From positions 1-16,791 of the forward strand of contig JBHJOJ010000135.1 in the NCBI GenBank assembly GCA_050329835.1: a stretch of 16,791 nucleotides of DNA, in the 5' to 3' direction. This DNA is from JANNOG01 sp050329835 (GTDB taxonomy: Bacteria; Actinomycetota; Actinomycetes; Actinomycetales; JBBAYJ01). A program made the translations under genes and the position numbers. Under the pieces are notes generated by a model that saw only the letters and a list, made by a program, of their open reading frames with translations, did no database searches and was not told the DNA's origin. How positions within the stretch are numbered: position 1 is the stretch's first letter; each line of letters starts with the position of its first letter. This document shows, piece after piece, positions 6,212-13,626 of this stretch.

Positions 6212-7273
6212 TCAGCGCTCGCTGGAGCGACGGACGACGAGCTCCGGGGAGAACCGCACCTGGCGGACCGCGGCCCGCTCACCCCGCTCGGCGGCGCGGA
6301 CGTGGTCGAGCAGCAGTTCGGCGCTGGCCCGGCCCAGCTGCCGCCGGGGCTGGCGGACCGACGACAGCGGCACGGCCGCGGCGGCGGCGAACTCGATGTC
6401 GTCGTAGCCGACGATCGCGACGTCCCCCGGGACGGCCAGGCCGCCCTCGGTCAGGCCCTGCAGCAGCCCGAGCGCGACCAGGTCGTTGCCGGCGAAGACG
6501 GCGCTCGGACGCTCCGTCGGCGCCGTCGCCAGCAGCCGGTCGGCGGCGAGGCGGCCCGACCGGGTCGTCAGGGCCGGCAGGTCGAGGTGGACCAGTCCGG
6601 TGCCGGCCGTCGCCCGGGCGGCGCGCTCGGCGCCCGCGAGCCGGTCCCGGACCTGCGGCAGCGACATCGGGCCGGCGGCCACGGCGACCCGGCGGTGCCC
6701 CGTCGCCGTCAGGTGGTCGACGGCGAGGAACCCGCCGGCCTCGTCGTCGACCGTCACGCAGGAGTGGCCCGGGTGACCGGGCTGATGGTCGAGGAACACG
6801 ACGGGGATGCCGAGCCGGTCGAGGCCGCCGATGGCGGGCGGCCCGTCGTGCGACGGCGCGATGATCACCCCCCGGACCCGCTGCTCCTCGAAGAGCTCGA
6901 GGTAGCGGCGCTCCCGACGGACCTCGCCCGCACTGTCGCCGAGCAGCACGACCGCGTCGTGCTCGCTGAGGAGGTCCTCGACGCCCCGCGCGACGTCGGT
7001 GAAGAAGGGGTTGGCGGCGTCGATGACGACGAGCCCGACCGCCCGGCTCGACCCGGTCCGCAGCATGCGGGCGGACTCGTTCCGCACGAAGCCGAGCTGC
7101 CGGATGGCCGCCAGCACCCGCCGGCGGGTCGCGGGCGCCACCACCTGAGGGCGGTTGAGGACGTTCGACACCGTGCCCACCGACACGCCTGCGGCCCGGG
7201 CGACCTGCTTCATCCCGACGGAACGGCCCGTCACCCGGGCGGTCGCGTCGCGCTCACGCTCGGGCGGCGTCAC
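6212..7273 (-). CDS. LacI-family transcriptional regulator
   Basis: This 353-residue protein has an N-terminal LacI HTH (about 20-45: MKQVARAAGVSVGTVSNVLN), then a hinge helix (about 60-75: NESARMLRTG) and a periplasmic-binding-protein-like sensor domain (about 78-345: VGLVVIDAANPFFTDVARGVED, GNDLVALGLLQGL, IVGYDDIEF). Such proteins usually repress sugar genes and let go when bound to a sugar. The GTG at 7273 has GAGG just upstream. An ATG at 7213 directly before the HTH is an alternative. The start lies 6 bases after the sulfatase stop, so the two form one operon. Three similar 14-bp palindromes in front of the sulfatase, permease and GH2 genes are its likely targets, including its own operon. 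The inducer is unknown. Confidence 0.93.
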   Translation of the reverse strand: MTPPERERDATARVTGRSVGMKQVARAAGVSVGTVSNVLNRPQVVAPATRRRVLAAIRQLGFVRNESARMLRTGSSRAVGLVVIDAANPFFTDVARGVEDLLSEHDAVVLLGDSAGEVRRERRYLELFEEQRVRGVIIAPSHDGPPAIGGLDRLGIPVVFLDHQPGHPGHSCVTVDDEAGGFLAVDHLTATGHRRVAVAAGPMSLPQVRDRLAGAERAARATAGTGLVHLDLPALTTRSGRLAADRLLATAPTERPSAVFAGNDLVALGLLQGLTEGGLAVPGDVAIVGYDDIEFAAAAAVPLSSVRQPRRQLGRASAELLLDHVRAAERGERAAVRQVRFSPELVVRRSSER

Positions 7274-7279
7274 CAGACC

Positions 7280-8740
7280 TCACGATCCGGGGGCCGACGC
7301 GCCCCGGCGCAGGGCGCGCTGGAACGCGAGCTCCCGCGCCGTCCACGGGTCGTCGCTGCCGTCCGGCAGGTCCTCCGGCACCGGGGCCGGGTTGGGGCGC
7401 GGGACGAGGGCGCCGACCGAGAGCTGCCAGTCGTCGAGGAGGGCGCGCAGCCGGGCCCGCTGTCCGGGGAGCCGGTGGCAGAGGTCGTCCGCCTCGCCGG
7501 GGTCGGCGGCGACGTCGAACAGCTCGTCGCGTCCGTCCTCGAAGTGGTGGACGAGCTTGAGGGAGCCGTCGAGCACCGCCGCTGCGGGCCGGCCCCCCTG
7601 GTTGGAGTAGTGCGGGTAGTGCCAGAAGACGGGACCCCGCCCGGTGGCCTCCCCGTGCAGCAGCGGCAGCAGGCTCCGCCCGTCCCGGTGCTGCTCGGGC
7701 CGCGGCGGCAGGCCCGCCGCGGCCAGCATGGTCGGGTAGACGTCGGTGCCCGTGACGGGCGCGTGGACCGTCGCGCCGGACGGGAGCCGGCCCGGCCTGC
7801 TCATCACCAGCGGCCCCCGGAGGCCGCCGTCCGCCAGCCAGCCCTTGCCCTCCGCCAGGGGCGCGTTGCTCGTGGGCGACCCCTCGGCGGTGGCGAGCCC
7901 GCCGTTGTCGGACGTCAGCACGACGAGGGTGTCCCGACCCCGCTCGGCCAGCGCCGCCAGGAGCCGGCCCAGGTTCGCGTCCAGGTTCTCGAGCATCGCC
8001 GCGTACCCGGGGTGCGACTGGATGCGGCGGCGGCGCACCCGGCGGGCGCGCAGGTGCCACGGGGCCATGAGCTCGCCGTCCTCGCCGTCGGCGGGGTCGA
8101 GTCCGAGAGCCAGGGCCTTGCGCCGGTACTTCTCCACGAGGTCGGCGGGCGCCTCGATCGGGATGTGGACGGCGTAGTGCCACATGTTGAGGAAGAAGGG
8201 CCGGTCGTCGCAGCCCCGCACGAGAGCGATCGCCTCGTCGGTCAGGCGGTCCGTGAGGTACTCCCCGGGCGGGCCGTCGGACAGCCCGGGCAGGCCGTAG
8301 GGGCTGGTGTAGGACGGCGGCAGGCCCGCCTCGCCCCCGGCGACGTTGACGTCGAAGCCGTGCTCCCGGGGTCCGGTCGGCCCGAGGTGCCACTTGCCGA
8401 CGTGCCACGTCCGGTAGCCGCCGTCCCGCAGCGCCCGCGCCAGCGAGTACTGGTGCGCCGGGAGGTGCCCGAGGTACGGCACGTCCTGCAGCGAGCCGAC
8501 GGCGTGTCCCCCGAGGAACTGGGTCATCCCCACCGTGGCCGGGTACTGGCCCGTCAGCAGGCTCGCCCGGCTCGGCGAGCACACCGGGGACGTGGCGTAG
8601 GCCGCGGTGAAGCGCACCCCGCCGGCGGCGAGCGCATCGACGACCGGGGTCTCGTAGAAGGTCGAGCCGTAGCACCCGAGGTCCCGCCAGCCGAGGTCGT
8701 CCACGACGACGAGGACGAGATCCGGTGGACGATCGGTCAT
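7280..8740 (-). CDS. Type I (formylglycine) sulfatase, cytoplasmic
   Basis: This 486-residue alkaline-phosphatase-fold enzyme removes sulfate esters. The signature C54-S-P-S-R58 within SPVCSPSRASLLTGQYP marks the cysteine that is converted to formylglycine. Calcium ligands Asp14-Asp15 (VVVDDLGW) and Asp278-Asn279 (TSDNGG) are visible, as are GKWHLG (Lys116, His118) and MWHYAVHIPI (His192). Length and order fit the S1 sulfatases that act on sugar sulfates, with the nearest annotation likely to read arylsulfatase. There is no signal peptide (the protein starts MTDRPPDLVLVVVDDLG), so it should act inside the cell and needs a formylglycine-generating enzyme that is not in this window. GAGGGG precedes the ATG. 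It leads an operon with the LacI regulator, divergent from the transport genes. The sugar substrate cannot be read from the sequence. Confidence 0.93.
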   Translation of the reverse strand: MTDRPPDLVLVVVDDLGWRDLGCYGSTFYETPVVDALAAGGVRFTAAYATSPVCSPSRASLLTGQYPATVGMTQFLGGHAVGSLQDVPYLGHLPAHQYSLARALRDGGYRTWHVGKWHLGPTGPREHGFDVNVAGGEAGLPPSYTSPYGLPGLSDGPPGEYLTDRLTDEAIALVRGCDDRPFFLNMWHYAVHIPIEAPADLVEKYRRKALALGLDPADGEDGELMAPWHLRARRVRRRRIQSHPGYAAMLENLDANLGRLLAALAERGRDTLVVLTSDNGGLATAEGSPTSNAPLAEGKGWLADGGLRGPLVMSRPGRLPSGATVHAPVTGTDVYPTMLAAAGLPPRPEQHRDGRSLLPLLHGEATGRGPVFWHYPHYSNQGGRPAAAVLDGSLKLVHHFEDGRDELFDVAADPGEADDLCHRLPGQRARLRALLDDWQLSVGALVPRPNPAPVPEDLPDGSDDPWTARELAFQRALRRGASAPGS

Positions 8741-8758
8741 GGCGACCCCTCACTCAGC

Positions 8759-8772
8759 CTGAATCGTTTGAA
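8759..8772. promoter_or_regulatory. Predicted LacI-type operator upstream of the sulfatase gene
   Basis: CTGAATCGTTTGAA matches the ideal palindrome TTGAAACGTTTCAA at 11 of 14 positions and keeps the central CG that LacI hinge helices recognise. It lies in the 5' leader, 18 bases before the sulfatase ATG. Confidence 0.55.
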
Positions 8773-8798
8773 GCCCACCGCCGGACATCCGCTCCGCG

Positions 8799-8804
8799 AG
8801 GGTA
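8799..8804 (-). promoter_or_regulatory. Possible -10 element for the sulfatase-lacI operon
   Basis: TACCCT on the minus strand would start transcription near 8792, giving a leader of about 52 bases that contains the operator at 8759-8772. No good -35 is visible at 17-18 bases. The rest of the 172-base divergent gap (8741-8912) shows no gene. Confidence 0.3.
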
Positions 8805-8881
8805 CTGCTAGCCCGCCTCGGCGACGGCGTCGTTCCTGACCGAAGGCTTGAATCCCTGCGGCCCATGTGACACGTTCCTGC

Positions 8882-8895
8882 TTGAAAGGTTCCAG
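8882..8895. promoter_or_regulatory. Predicted LacI-type operator upstream of the permease-rhamnosidase operon
   Basis: TTGAAAGGTTCCAG matches TTGAAACGTTTCAA at 11 of 14 positions, with GG instead of CG in the centre. It ends 5 bases before the AAGGAG ribosome site of the first permease gene. A weak promoter (TTGAAT at 8848-8853) may lie just upstream. Confidence 0.5.
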
Positions 8896-8912
8896 CGACG
8901 AAGGAGTCGATC

Positions 8913-9866
8913 ATGGATCGGGCAGGCTCCTCCTCCATCACCCCGGTCCGCCCCCTCGCCGCGGCCTCGCCCCGCGTGACAGGCCGGCGCTCGGCGCAGC
9001 GACAGCGCCGGCTCGATGTCGTGCTGCTGCTCGCGCTGCCGATGGCGCTGCTCACGCTGGCGTCGTTCGCGCCCAACCTGCTGAACTTCGGGTACGCGTT
9101 CACGGACTGGTCCGCGTTCTCCGACGAGATCTCCTTCGTCGGGTTCGACAACTTCGAGCGCCTGGCCTCGGACGGGACGCTGTGGCGGGACCTGCGGACC
9201 ACCGTCGTCTACGCCGCCACCGTCACCCTGCTGCAGCAGATCGGGGGCCTGGCCCTGGCCCTCGGGCTGGAGGCGGAGCTGCGCTGGAACCGGTTCCTGC
9301 GCGCGGTGCTCTTCGTGCCGGTGCTGCTGGCGCCGCTGGCCGCCGGGTACGTGTGGCGCGCGATGCTCGCCTACGACGGCGTCGCCAACGACCTGCTCGG
9401 CACGGTGTCCGGGCAGCCGGTGCGTATCGAGTGGCTCGGTTCGCTCGACTTCACCGTCTTCGCGGTCGCCGCCGTGCACGCCTGGAAGTGGGTCGGGCTC
9501 ACCATGATCATTTATCTGGCCGGGCTGGCCACGGTGCCCCGGGAGCTGCTCGACGCCGCCCGGGTGGACGGCGCCAACGCCTGGCAGACCTTCTGGCGGG
9601 TCAAGTTCCGGCTCATCGCCCCGGCCCTCACCGTCAACGTGGCGTTGACCCTCATCGGGGCGCTCAACACGTTCGACATCGTGCTCGCCACCACCGGGGG
9701 CGGGCCGGCGCGCACCACGGAGGTGCTCAACATCTACATCTTCCAGCAGTACGGCAGCGGCCAGTTCGGCCAGGCGGTGGCGATGAGCCTGGTGCTCTTC
9801 CTCACCGTCTGCGCCCTCGCCGTCCCGCTCATCGCGGGCCTGCGCCGCCGGGAGCTCACCTCGTGA
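8913..9866 (+). CDS. ABC sugar transporter permease (MalF/UgpA type)
   Basis: This 317-residue inner-membrane protein is one half of the membrane channel of a CUT1-type carbohydrate importer. Hydrophobic segments begin at about 35 (VVLLLALPMALLTLASF). The cytoplasmic EAA loop, which contacts the ATPase, is at about 211-239 (ELLDAARVDGANAWQTFWRV), with Gly220 in the conserved DGA. TTGGGPARTTEVLNIYIF near the end is typical of the family. The ATG at 8913 has AAGGAG 6 bases before it. The stop overlaps the second permease start (GTGA). No solute-binding protein gene precedes it, contrary to the usual order. The imported sugar is unknown, but the rhamnosidase in the same operon suggests rhamnose-containing oligosaccharides. 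Confidence 0.94.
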   Translation: MDRAGSSSITPVRPLAAASPRVTGRRSAQRQRRLDVVLLLALPMALLTLASFAPNLLNFGYAFTDWSAFSDEISFVGFDNFERLASDGTLWRDLRTTVVYAATVTLLQQIGGLALALGLEAELRWNRFLRAVLFVPVLLAPLAAGYVWRAMLAYDGVANDLLGTVSGQPVRIEWLGSLDFTVFAVAAVHAWKWVGLTMIIYLAGLATVPRELLDAARVDGANAWQTFWRVKFRLIAPALTVNVALTLIGALNTFDIVLATTGGGPARTTEVLNIYIFQQYGSGQFGQAVAMSLVLFLTVCALAVPLIAGLRRRELTS

Positions 9867-10699
9867 GGGGCTCCGGGGCCCTGGGGCGCGGCCTCGTGCT
9901 GCCGTGCCTCATGACGGCGGTGACCCTGCTGCTCGTCGGGATCCCGCTGTGGCTCGTCGTCTCGTCGTCCCTGGAGCCCTTCGAGCAGGCGCGCCAGCTG
10001 GAGCTCGGCCTCGCCGCCGGCGAGATCACGCTCGACAACTACCGCGAGGTGCTGGTCGAGGGCGAGGTGCTGCGCGGCCTGGTCAACAGCCTGCTGGTCG
10101 TCGTGCCCGCGCTGGGGCTGCTGCTCCTGCTGGGCGCCGCGGCGGGATGGGTCTTCGCCCGGGCCACCAGCCGGGCGCTGCGGGCGCTGTACTACGTGAG
10201 CATCAGCGGCATCCTCGTCCCGCCGGCCATCATCACCAGCGTCCGCCTGCTCGACGACATCGGCGTGTACGGGACCCGGCCCGCGCTCGTCCTCTTCTAC
10301 GCCGGGGCCTGGATGAGCCTGTCGATCTTCCTGGTCACCGGGTTCGCCAAGTCCATCCCCTACGAGATCGAGGAGAGCGCCCGGATCGACGGCGCGTCGA
10401 CCCTGCGGGTGTTCTGGTCGATCGTGCTGCCGTCGCTGCGGCCCGTGCTCTGGACCGCCATGATCTTCCTGGTCCTGCTGCTGTGGAACGACTTCTTCTA
10501 TGCGTTCTTCATCCTCAGCGGCGACGAGCGGGCGACGCTGCCGCTCGGCCTGTACGAGTTCGTCAGCGCCAGCCAGTACGAGCTCGCCTGGAACCTCATC
10601 TTCGCCGACGTCGTCGTCGTCAGCCTGCCGCTGCTGCTGCTCTATGTGGTGGCCCAGCGCCAGGTGGTCGCGGGGCTGATGGCAGGAGCGGGCAGGTGA
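9863..10699 (+). CDS. ABC sugar transporter permease (MalG/UgpE type)
   Basis: This 278-residue membrane protein is the partner of the preceding permease. An N-terminal membrane segment (about 12-34: VLPCLMTAVTLLLVGIPLWLVVSSS) is followed by NYREVL and the membrane core. The EAA loop EIEESARIDGASTLRVFWSI starts near residue 168 (Glu170, Gly177), then VLPSLRPVLWT and LLLWNDFFYAFFIL, a MalG-type end. The GTG at 9863 overlaps the previous stop by 4 bases, and its own stop overlaps the rhamnosidase GTG (GTGA at 10696), so all three are one coupled operon. No ATP-binding subunit is present here. Many actinobacteria share one MsiK-type ATPase among several CUT1 importers, which may apply. Confidence 0.94.
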   Translation: MRGSGALGRGLVLPCLMTAVTLLLVGIPLWLVVSSSLEPFEQARQLELGLAAGEITLDNYREVLVEGEVLRGLVNSLLVVVPALGLLLLLGAAAGWVFARATSRALRALYYVSISGILVPPAIITSVRLLDDIGVYGTRPALVLFYAGAWMSLSIFLVTGFAKSIPYEIEESARIDGASTLRVFWSIVLPSLRPVLWTAMIFLVLLLWNDFFYAFFILSGDERATLPLGLYEFVSASQYELAWNLIFADVVVVSLPLLLLYVVAQRQVVAGLMAGAGR

Positions 10700-13554
10700 G
10701 CGGGGGCGGCGCCGGCGTCGCCGCCCCGTGCGAGCTGCGCGTCGAGCACCTGCCCGCGGGGCGGCAGGTGCTCGGGCTGGGGACGTCCCGGCCCCGGCTG
10801 TCCTGGCGGGTTCCCGACGCGGACGCGCACTACCGGCAGGGCGAGTACCAGGTGCGGTTGCGCCACGATGACGGCTCCGAGAGCCTCCGCACGGTCCGCT
10901 CGGACCGCCAGGTCCGGGTGCCGTGGCCGTTCGAGCCGCTGCGCTCCCGGCAGCGGTGCACGGTGGACGTCCGGGTCCGGGGCGGCTCGCCGGCCTGGAG
11001 CGGGTGGAGCGCGCCGGTGGCGGTCGAGGTCGGACTGCTCGACCCCGCCGAGTGGGAGGCCCGGTTCGTCTCGCCGCGTGATCCGCCGGACGCGGCGCCG
11101 GTGCTCGTCCGGCGGTTCGAGCTGCCGGACGGGGTGTCCGACGGCCGGTTGCGCCTGACGGCGCACGGGCTGCTGCGGGCGTACCTCAACGGCACCCGGG
11201 TCGGCGACGACGAGCTCGCCCCGGGCTGGACGAGCTACCGCCACCGGCTGCGCCACCGCACCCACGACGTCACCTCGCTGCTGACGCCGGGGACGAACCG
11301 GCTCGAGGTCCTGCTCGGCAACGGCTGGTACCGGGGGCGGCTCGGTTTCGAGGGCCGGCGGGCCGTGTACGGGGACCGGCTCGCCCTGCTCGCGCAACTG
11401 GAGCTGCGGGACACCACCGGCGGGCTGACCGTCCTCGCCACCGACGGCACGTGGCGGTGGCGCCCCGGCCGGGTGCTCGCCGACGACCTGTACGACGGCG
11501 AGCACGCCGACCTCCGGCGTCCGCTGCTCGGCGACCCGGCCGACGAGCGGCCGGTCGACGTCCTCCCGGCGGCGGACGCCCCGCTCGACCGGCTGGTCGC
11601 CGCGCAGTCCCCGCCGGTCCGGGTGGTGGAGCGGGTACCGGCCGTCGAGGTGCGCCGTCTCGGTGACCGGGAGTTCCTCGTCGACCTGGGCCGCAACGTC
11701 GTCGGCCGGCTGCACGTGAGGGCCCGCGGCACGGTGGCGGGTCAGCGGGTCGCGGTGCGCCACGCCGAGGTGCTCGAGGACGGCGAGCTGTGCACGAGGC
11801 CGCTGCGCAGTGCCCGGGCGACCGACACCTACGACTGCGCGGGAGGCGCCGTCGAGGACCTCCGGCCGCTGTTCACCGTGCACGGCTTCCGCTACGCCCA
11901 GGTGAGCGGCCTCGACGCGCCGGCCGCCGCGGACGTCACCGCCGAGGTGCTGTCGTCCGCGGTCGCCCGCACCGGCTGGTTCACGAGCTCGCACCCGCTG
12001 CTCGACCGCTTCCACGAGACCGTCGTCGCCAGTCTGCGCGGCAACCTGCTGGACGTCCCCACCGACTGCCCGCAGCGCGACGAGCGGCTCGGCTGGACCG
12101 GCGACGTCCAGGTGTTCGCGCCCGCCGGGTCGTTCCTGGCCGACTGGGCCGGCCTGCTCGACGGCTGGCTCGCCGACCTGGCGGCCGACCAGCACCCGGA
12201 CGGCTCGGTCCCGCTCGTCGTCCCCGACGCCCTCGCCGGCCCGCCGGTGGCCGTCGCCGGCTGGGGGGACGCCGCCGTCGTGGTCCCGTCGGTGCTGCAC
12301 GCCCGCCACGACGACGTCGACATGCTGCGCCGCCGGCTGCCCGCGATGCGCGCGTGGGTGGAGCGGGCCTGGCGCGACGCCGACGACGACGGCACCCGGC
12401 GCGGCGGCTTCCAGTTCGGGGACTGGCTCGACCCCGCGGCCCCGCCCGACGACCCGTTCGCGGCCGCCACCGACCCGGACGTCGTGGCCACCGCGTACCT
12501 GGTGCGCTCCTCGGACCTGCTGGCCGACGTCGCCGGCGGGCTCGGCGCCGGCGACCTCGCCTCCTGGGCGCGGGACCGGGCCGAGCACGCCCGCGCCGGG
12601 TTCCACCGGCGGTGGGTGAGCCCCGCCGGCCTCGTCCACCCCGACACGGCCGCGGGCTACGCCCTCGCGCTGGGCCTCGGGGTGCTGAGGGACCCGGAGC
12701 TGCGCCGCGCCGCGGGCGACCGGCTCGCCGACCTGGTCCGGGGCGCCGGCTTCGTCGTCGCGACCGGCTTCCTCGGCACCCCGCTGCTGCTCGACGCCCT
12801 CACCGACACCGGGCACGGCGAGATCGCGCACCGGCTGCTGCGCCAGACGGCCTGCCCGTCGTGGCTCTACCCCGTGACCATGGGCGCCACCACGGTCTGG
12901 GAGCGGTGGGACGCCATGCTGCCGGACGGCTCGGTCAACCCGGGCGAGATGACGTCGTTCAACCACTACGCCCTCGGCGCCGCCGTCGACTGGCTGCACC
13001 GCAGGGCGGCCGGGCTCGCGCCCGCCGCCCCCGGCTACCGCCTCGTCGAGGTGCGGCCCGTCCCGTCACCCGGCCTGTCCGCCGCCCGCGCCGGTCACGA
13101 CTCCCCGTACGGAAGGATCGAGGTGGGCTGGGTACGCGCCGAGGGCGTCCTGCACCTCGAGGTCCACCTGCCCGTGGGATGCCGGGCCCGGGTCCACCCG
13201 CCGGGGACCGCGACGACGCACGACGTCGGTCACGGCACGCACCGCTGGAGCGTCCCCGATCCCTGTCGCGGCGACCGGGGACCGCTGCGAACCGTCCGCG
13301 ACCTGGTCGACGACGAGCGAGCCTGGGGCAGGCTCGTCGAGACGGCCGTGCGGACCGGTGTCGTGCGCGACGAGCAGGAGGTGGCCCGGCGACTGGCCCG
13401 CTCGCTCCATCGCGGCGTCCGGGAGCTGGCGTCACTGCTCGACCGGGACGCCGCGGTGCGCGGACCCGGGCCGCTCTCGGTGGCCGTCGACAAGCTGCTC
13501 GACGAACTGCTCGCCGCGCCGCGGGGGGTTGACGCCCTTCTCCGCCGCTCGTAG
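10696..13554 (+). CDS. GH78 alpha-L-rhamnosidase, cytoplasmic
   Basis: This 952-residue enzyme releases terminal alpha-L-rhamnose from glycans or glycosides. Domains in order are an Ig-like N-domain (about 8-112: CELRVEHL..RPRLSWRVP), a rhamnosidase N/CBM67-like beta domain (about 120-300: LTAHGLLRAYLNGTRVGDDELAPGWTSY, GNGWYRGRLGF), a beta domain (about 310-425), an alpha/alpha six-hairpin catalytic barrel (about 430-765) and a C-terminal beta domain (to about 850). The family motif DCPQRDERLGWTGDVQ contains Asp462 and Glu463 (general acid region). Glu736 in TVWERWD corresponds to the general base. No signal peptide is present. The GTG at 10696 has GGAG upstream and overlaps the permease stop. 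An extra helical, charged segment (about 858-952) follows the usual end of the family. Confidence 0.95.
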   Translation: MSGGGAGVAAPCELRVEHLPAGRQVLGLGTSRPRLSWRVPDADAHYRQGEYQVRLRHDDGSESLRTVRSDRQVRVPWPFEPLRSRQRCTVDVRVRGGSPAWSGWSAPVAVEVGLLDPAEWEARFVSPRDPPDAAPVLVRRFELPDGVSDGRLRLTAHGLLRAYLNGTRVGDDELAPGWTSYRHRLRHRTHDVTSLLTPGTNRLEVLLGNGWYRGRLGFEGRRAVYGDRLALLAQLELRDTTGGLTVLATDGTWRWRPGRVLADDLYDGEHADLRRPLLGDPADERPVDVLPAADAPLDRLVAAQSPPVRVVERVPAVEVRRLGDREFLVDLGRNVVGRLHVRARGTVAGQRVAVRHAEVLEDGELCTRPLRSARATDTYDCAGGAVEDLRPLFTVHGFRYAQVSGLDAPAAADVTAEVLSSAVARTGWFTSSHPLLDRFHETVVASLRGNLLDVPTDCPQRDERLGWTGDVQVFAPAGSFLADWAGLLDGWLADLAADQHPDGSVPLVVPDALAGPPVAVAGWGDAAVVVPSVLHARHDDVDMLRRRLPAMRAWVERAWRDADDDGTRRGGFQFGDWLDPAAPPDDPFAAATDPDVVATAYLVRSSDLLADVAGGLGAGDLASWARDRAEHARAGFHRRWVSPAGLVHPDTAAGYALALGLGVLRDPELRRAAGDRLADLVRGAGFVVATGFLGTPLLLDALTDTGHGEIAHRLLRQTACPSWLYPVTMGATTVWERWDAMLPDGSVNPGEMTSFNHYALGAAVDWLHRRAAGLAPAAPGYRLVEVRPVPSPGLSAARAGHDSPYGRIEVGWVRAEGVLHLEVHLPVGCRARVHPPGTATTHDVGHGTHRWSVPDPCRGDRGPLRTVRDLVDDERAWGRLVETAVRTGVVRDEQEVARRLARSLHRGVRELASLLDRDAAVRGPGPLSVAVDKLLDELLAAPRGVDALLRRS

Positions 13555-13557
13555 TTT
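13529..13557 (+). promoter_or_regulatory. Promoter of the GH2 gene, with -35 inside the rhamnosidase coding end
   Basis: TTGACG (13529-13534) and TAGTTT (13552-13557) are separated by exactly 17 bases and are both close to the sigma-70/HrdB consensus. The -35 lies in the last codons of the rhamnosidase gene, and the start is predicted near 13564. Confidence 0.65.
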
Positions 13558-13569
13558 GAAACGTCTCAG
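13556..13569. promoter_or_regulatory. Predicted LacI-type operator overlapping the GH2 -10 box and start point
   Basis: TTGAAACGTCTCAG matches TTGAAACGTTTCAA at 12 of 14 positions, with the central CG. It covers the end of the -10 box and the expected transcription start, where a bound LacI-type repressor would block RNA polymerase. Confidence 0.65.
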
Positions 13570-13626
13570 TCCACGGTCGACGGCGCCGCCGGCGACCGGC
13601 CCCGATGACGTGGAGCGTGACGAGCG

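Noticed and set aside
5066..8839. Very long plus-strand open frame (about 1257 codons) across the transglycosylase, LacI and sulfatase genes
   Set aside because: It is antisense to three genes with clear family motifs. Its translation is Arg/Gly/Pro/Val-rich with no recognisable domain, as expected for a shadow frame in very GC-rich DNA.
8844..8857. Fourth LacI-type operator (GGCTTGAATCCCTG region)
   Set aside because: Only one half-site (TTGAA) matches; the other half does not. It may instead be a -35 box.
10642..12999. Minus-strand open frame of about 785 codons opposite GH78
   Set aside because: It is a shadow of the rhamnosidase with low-complexity composition.
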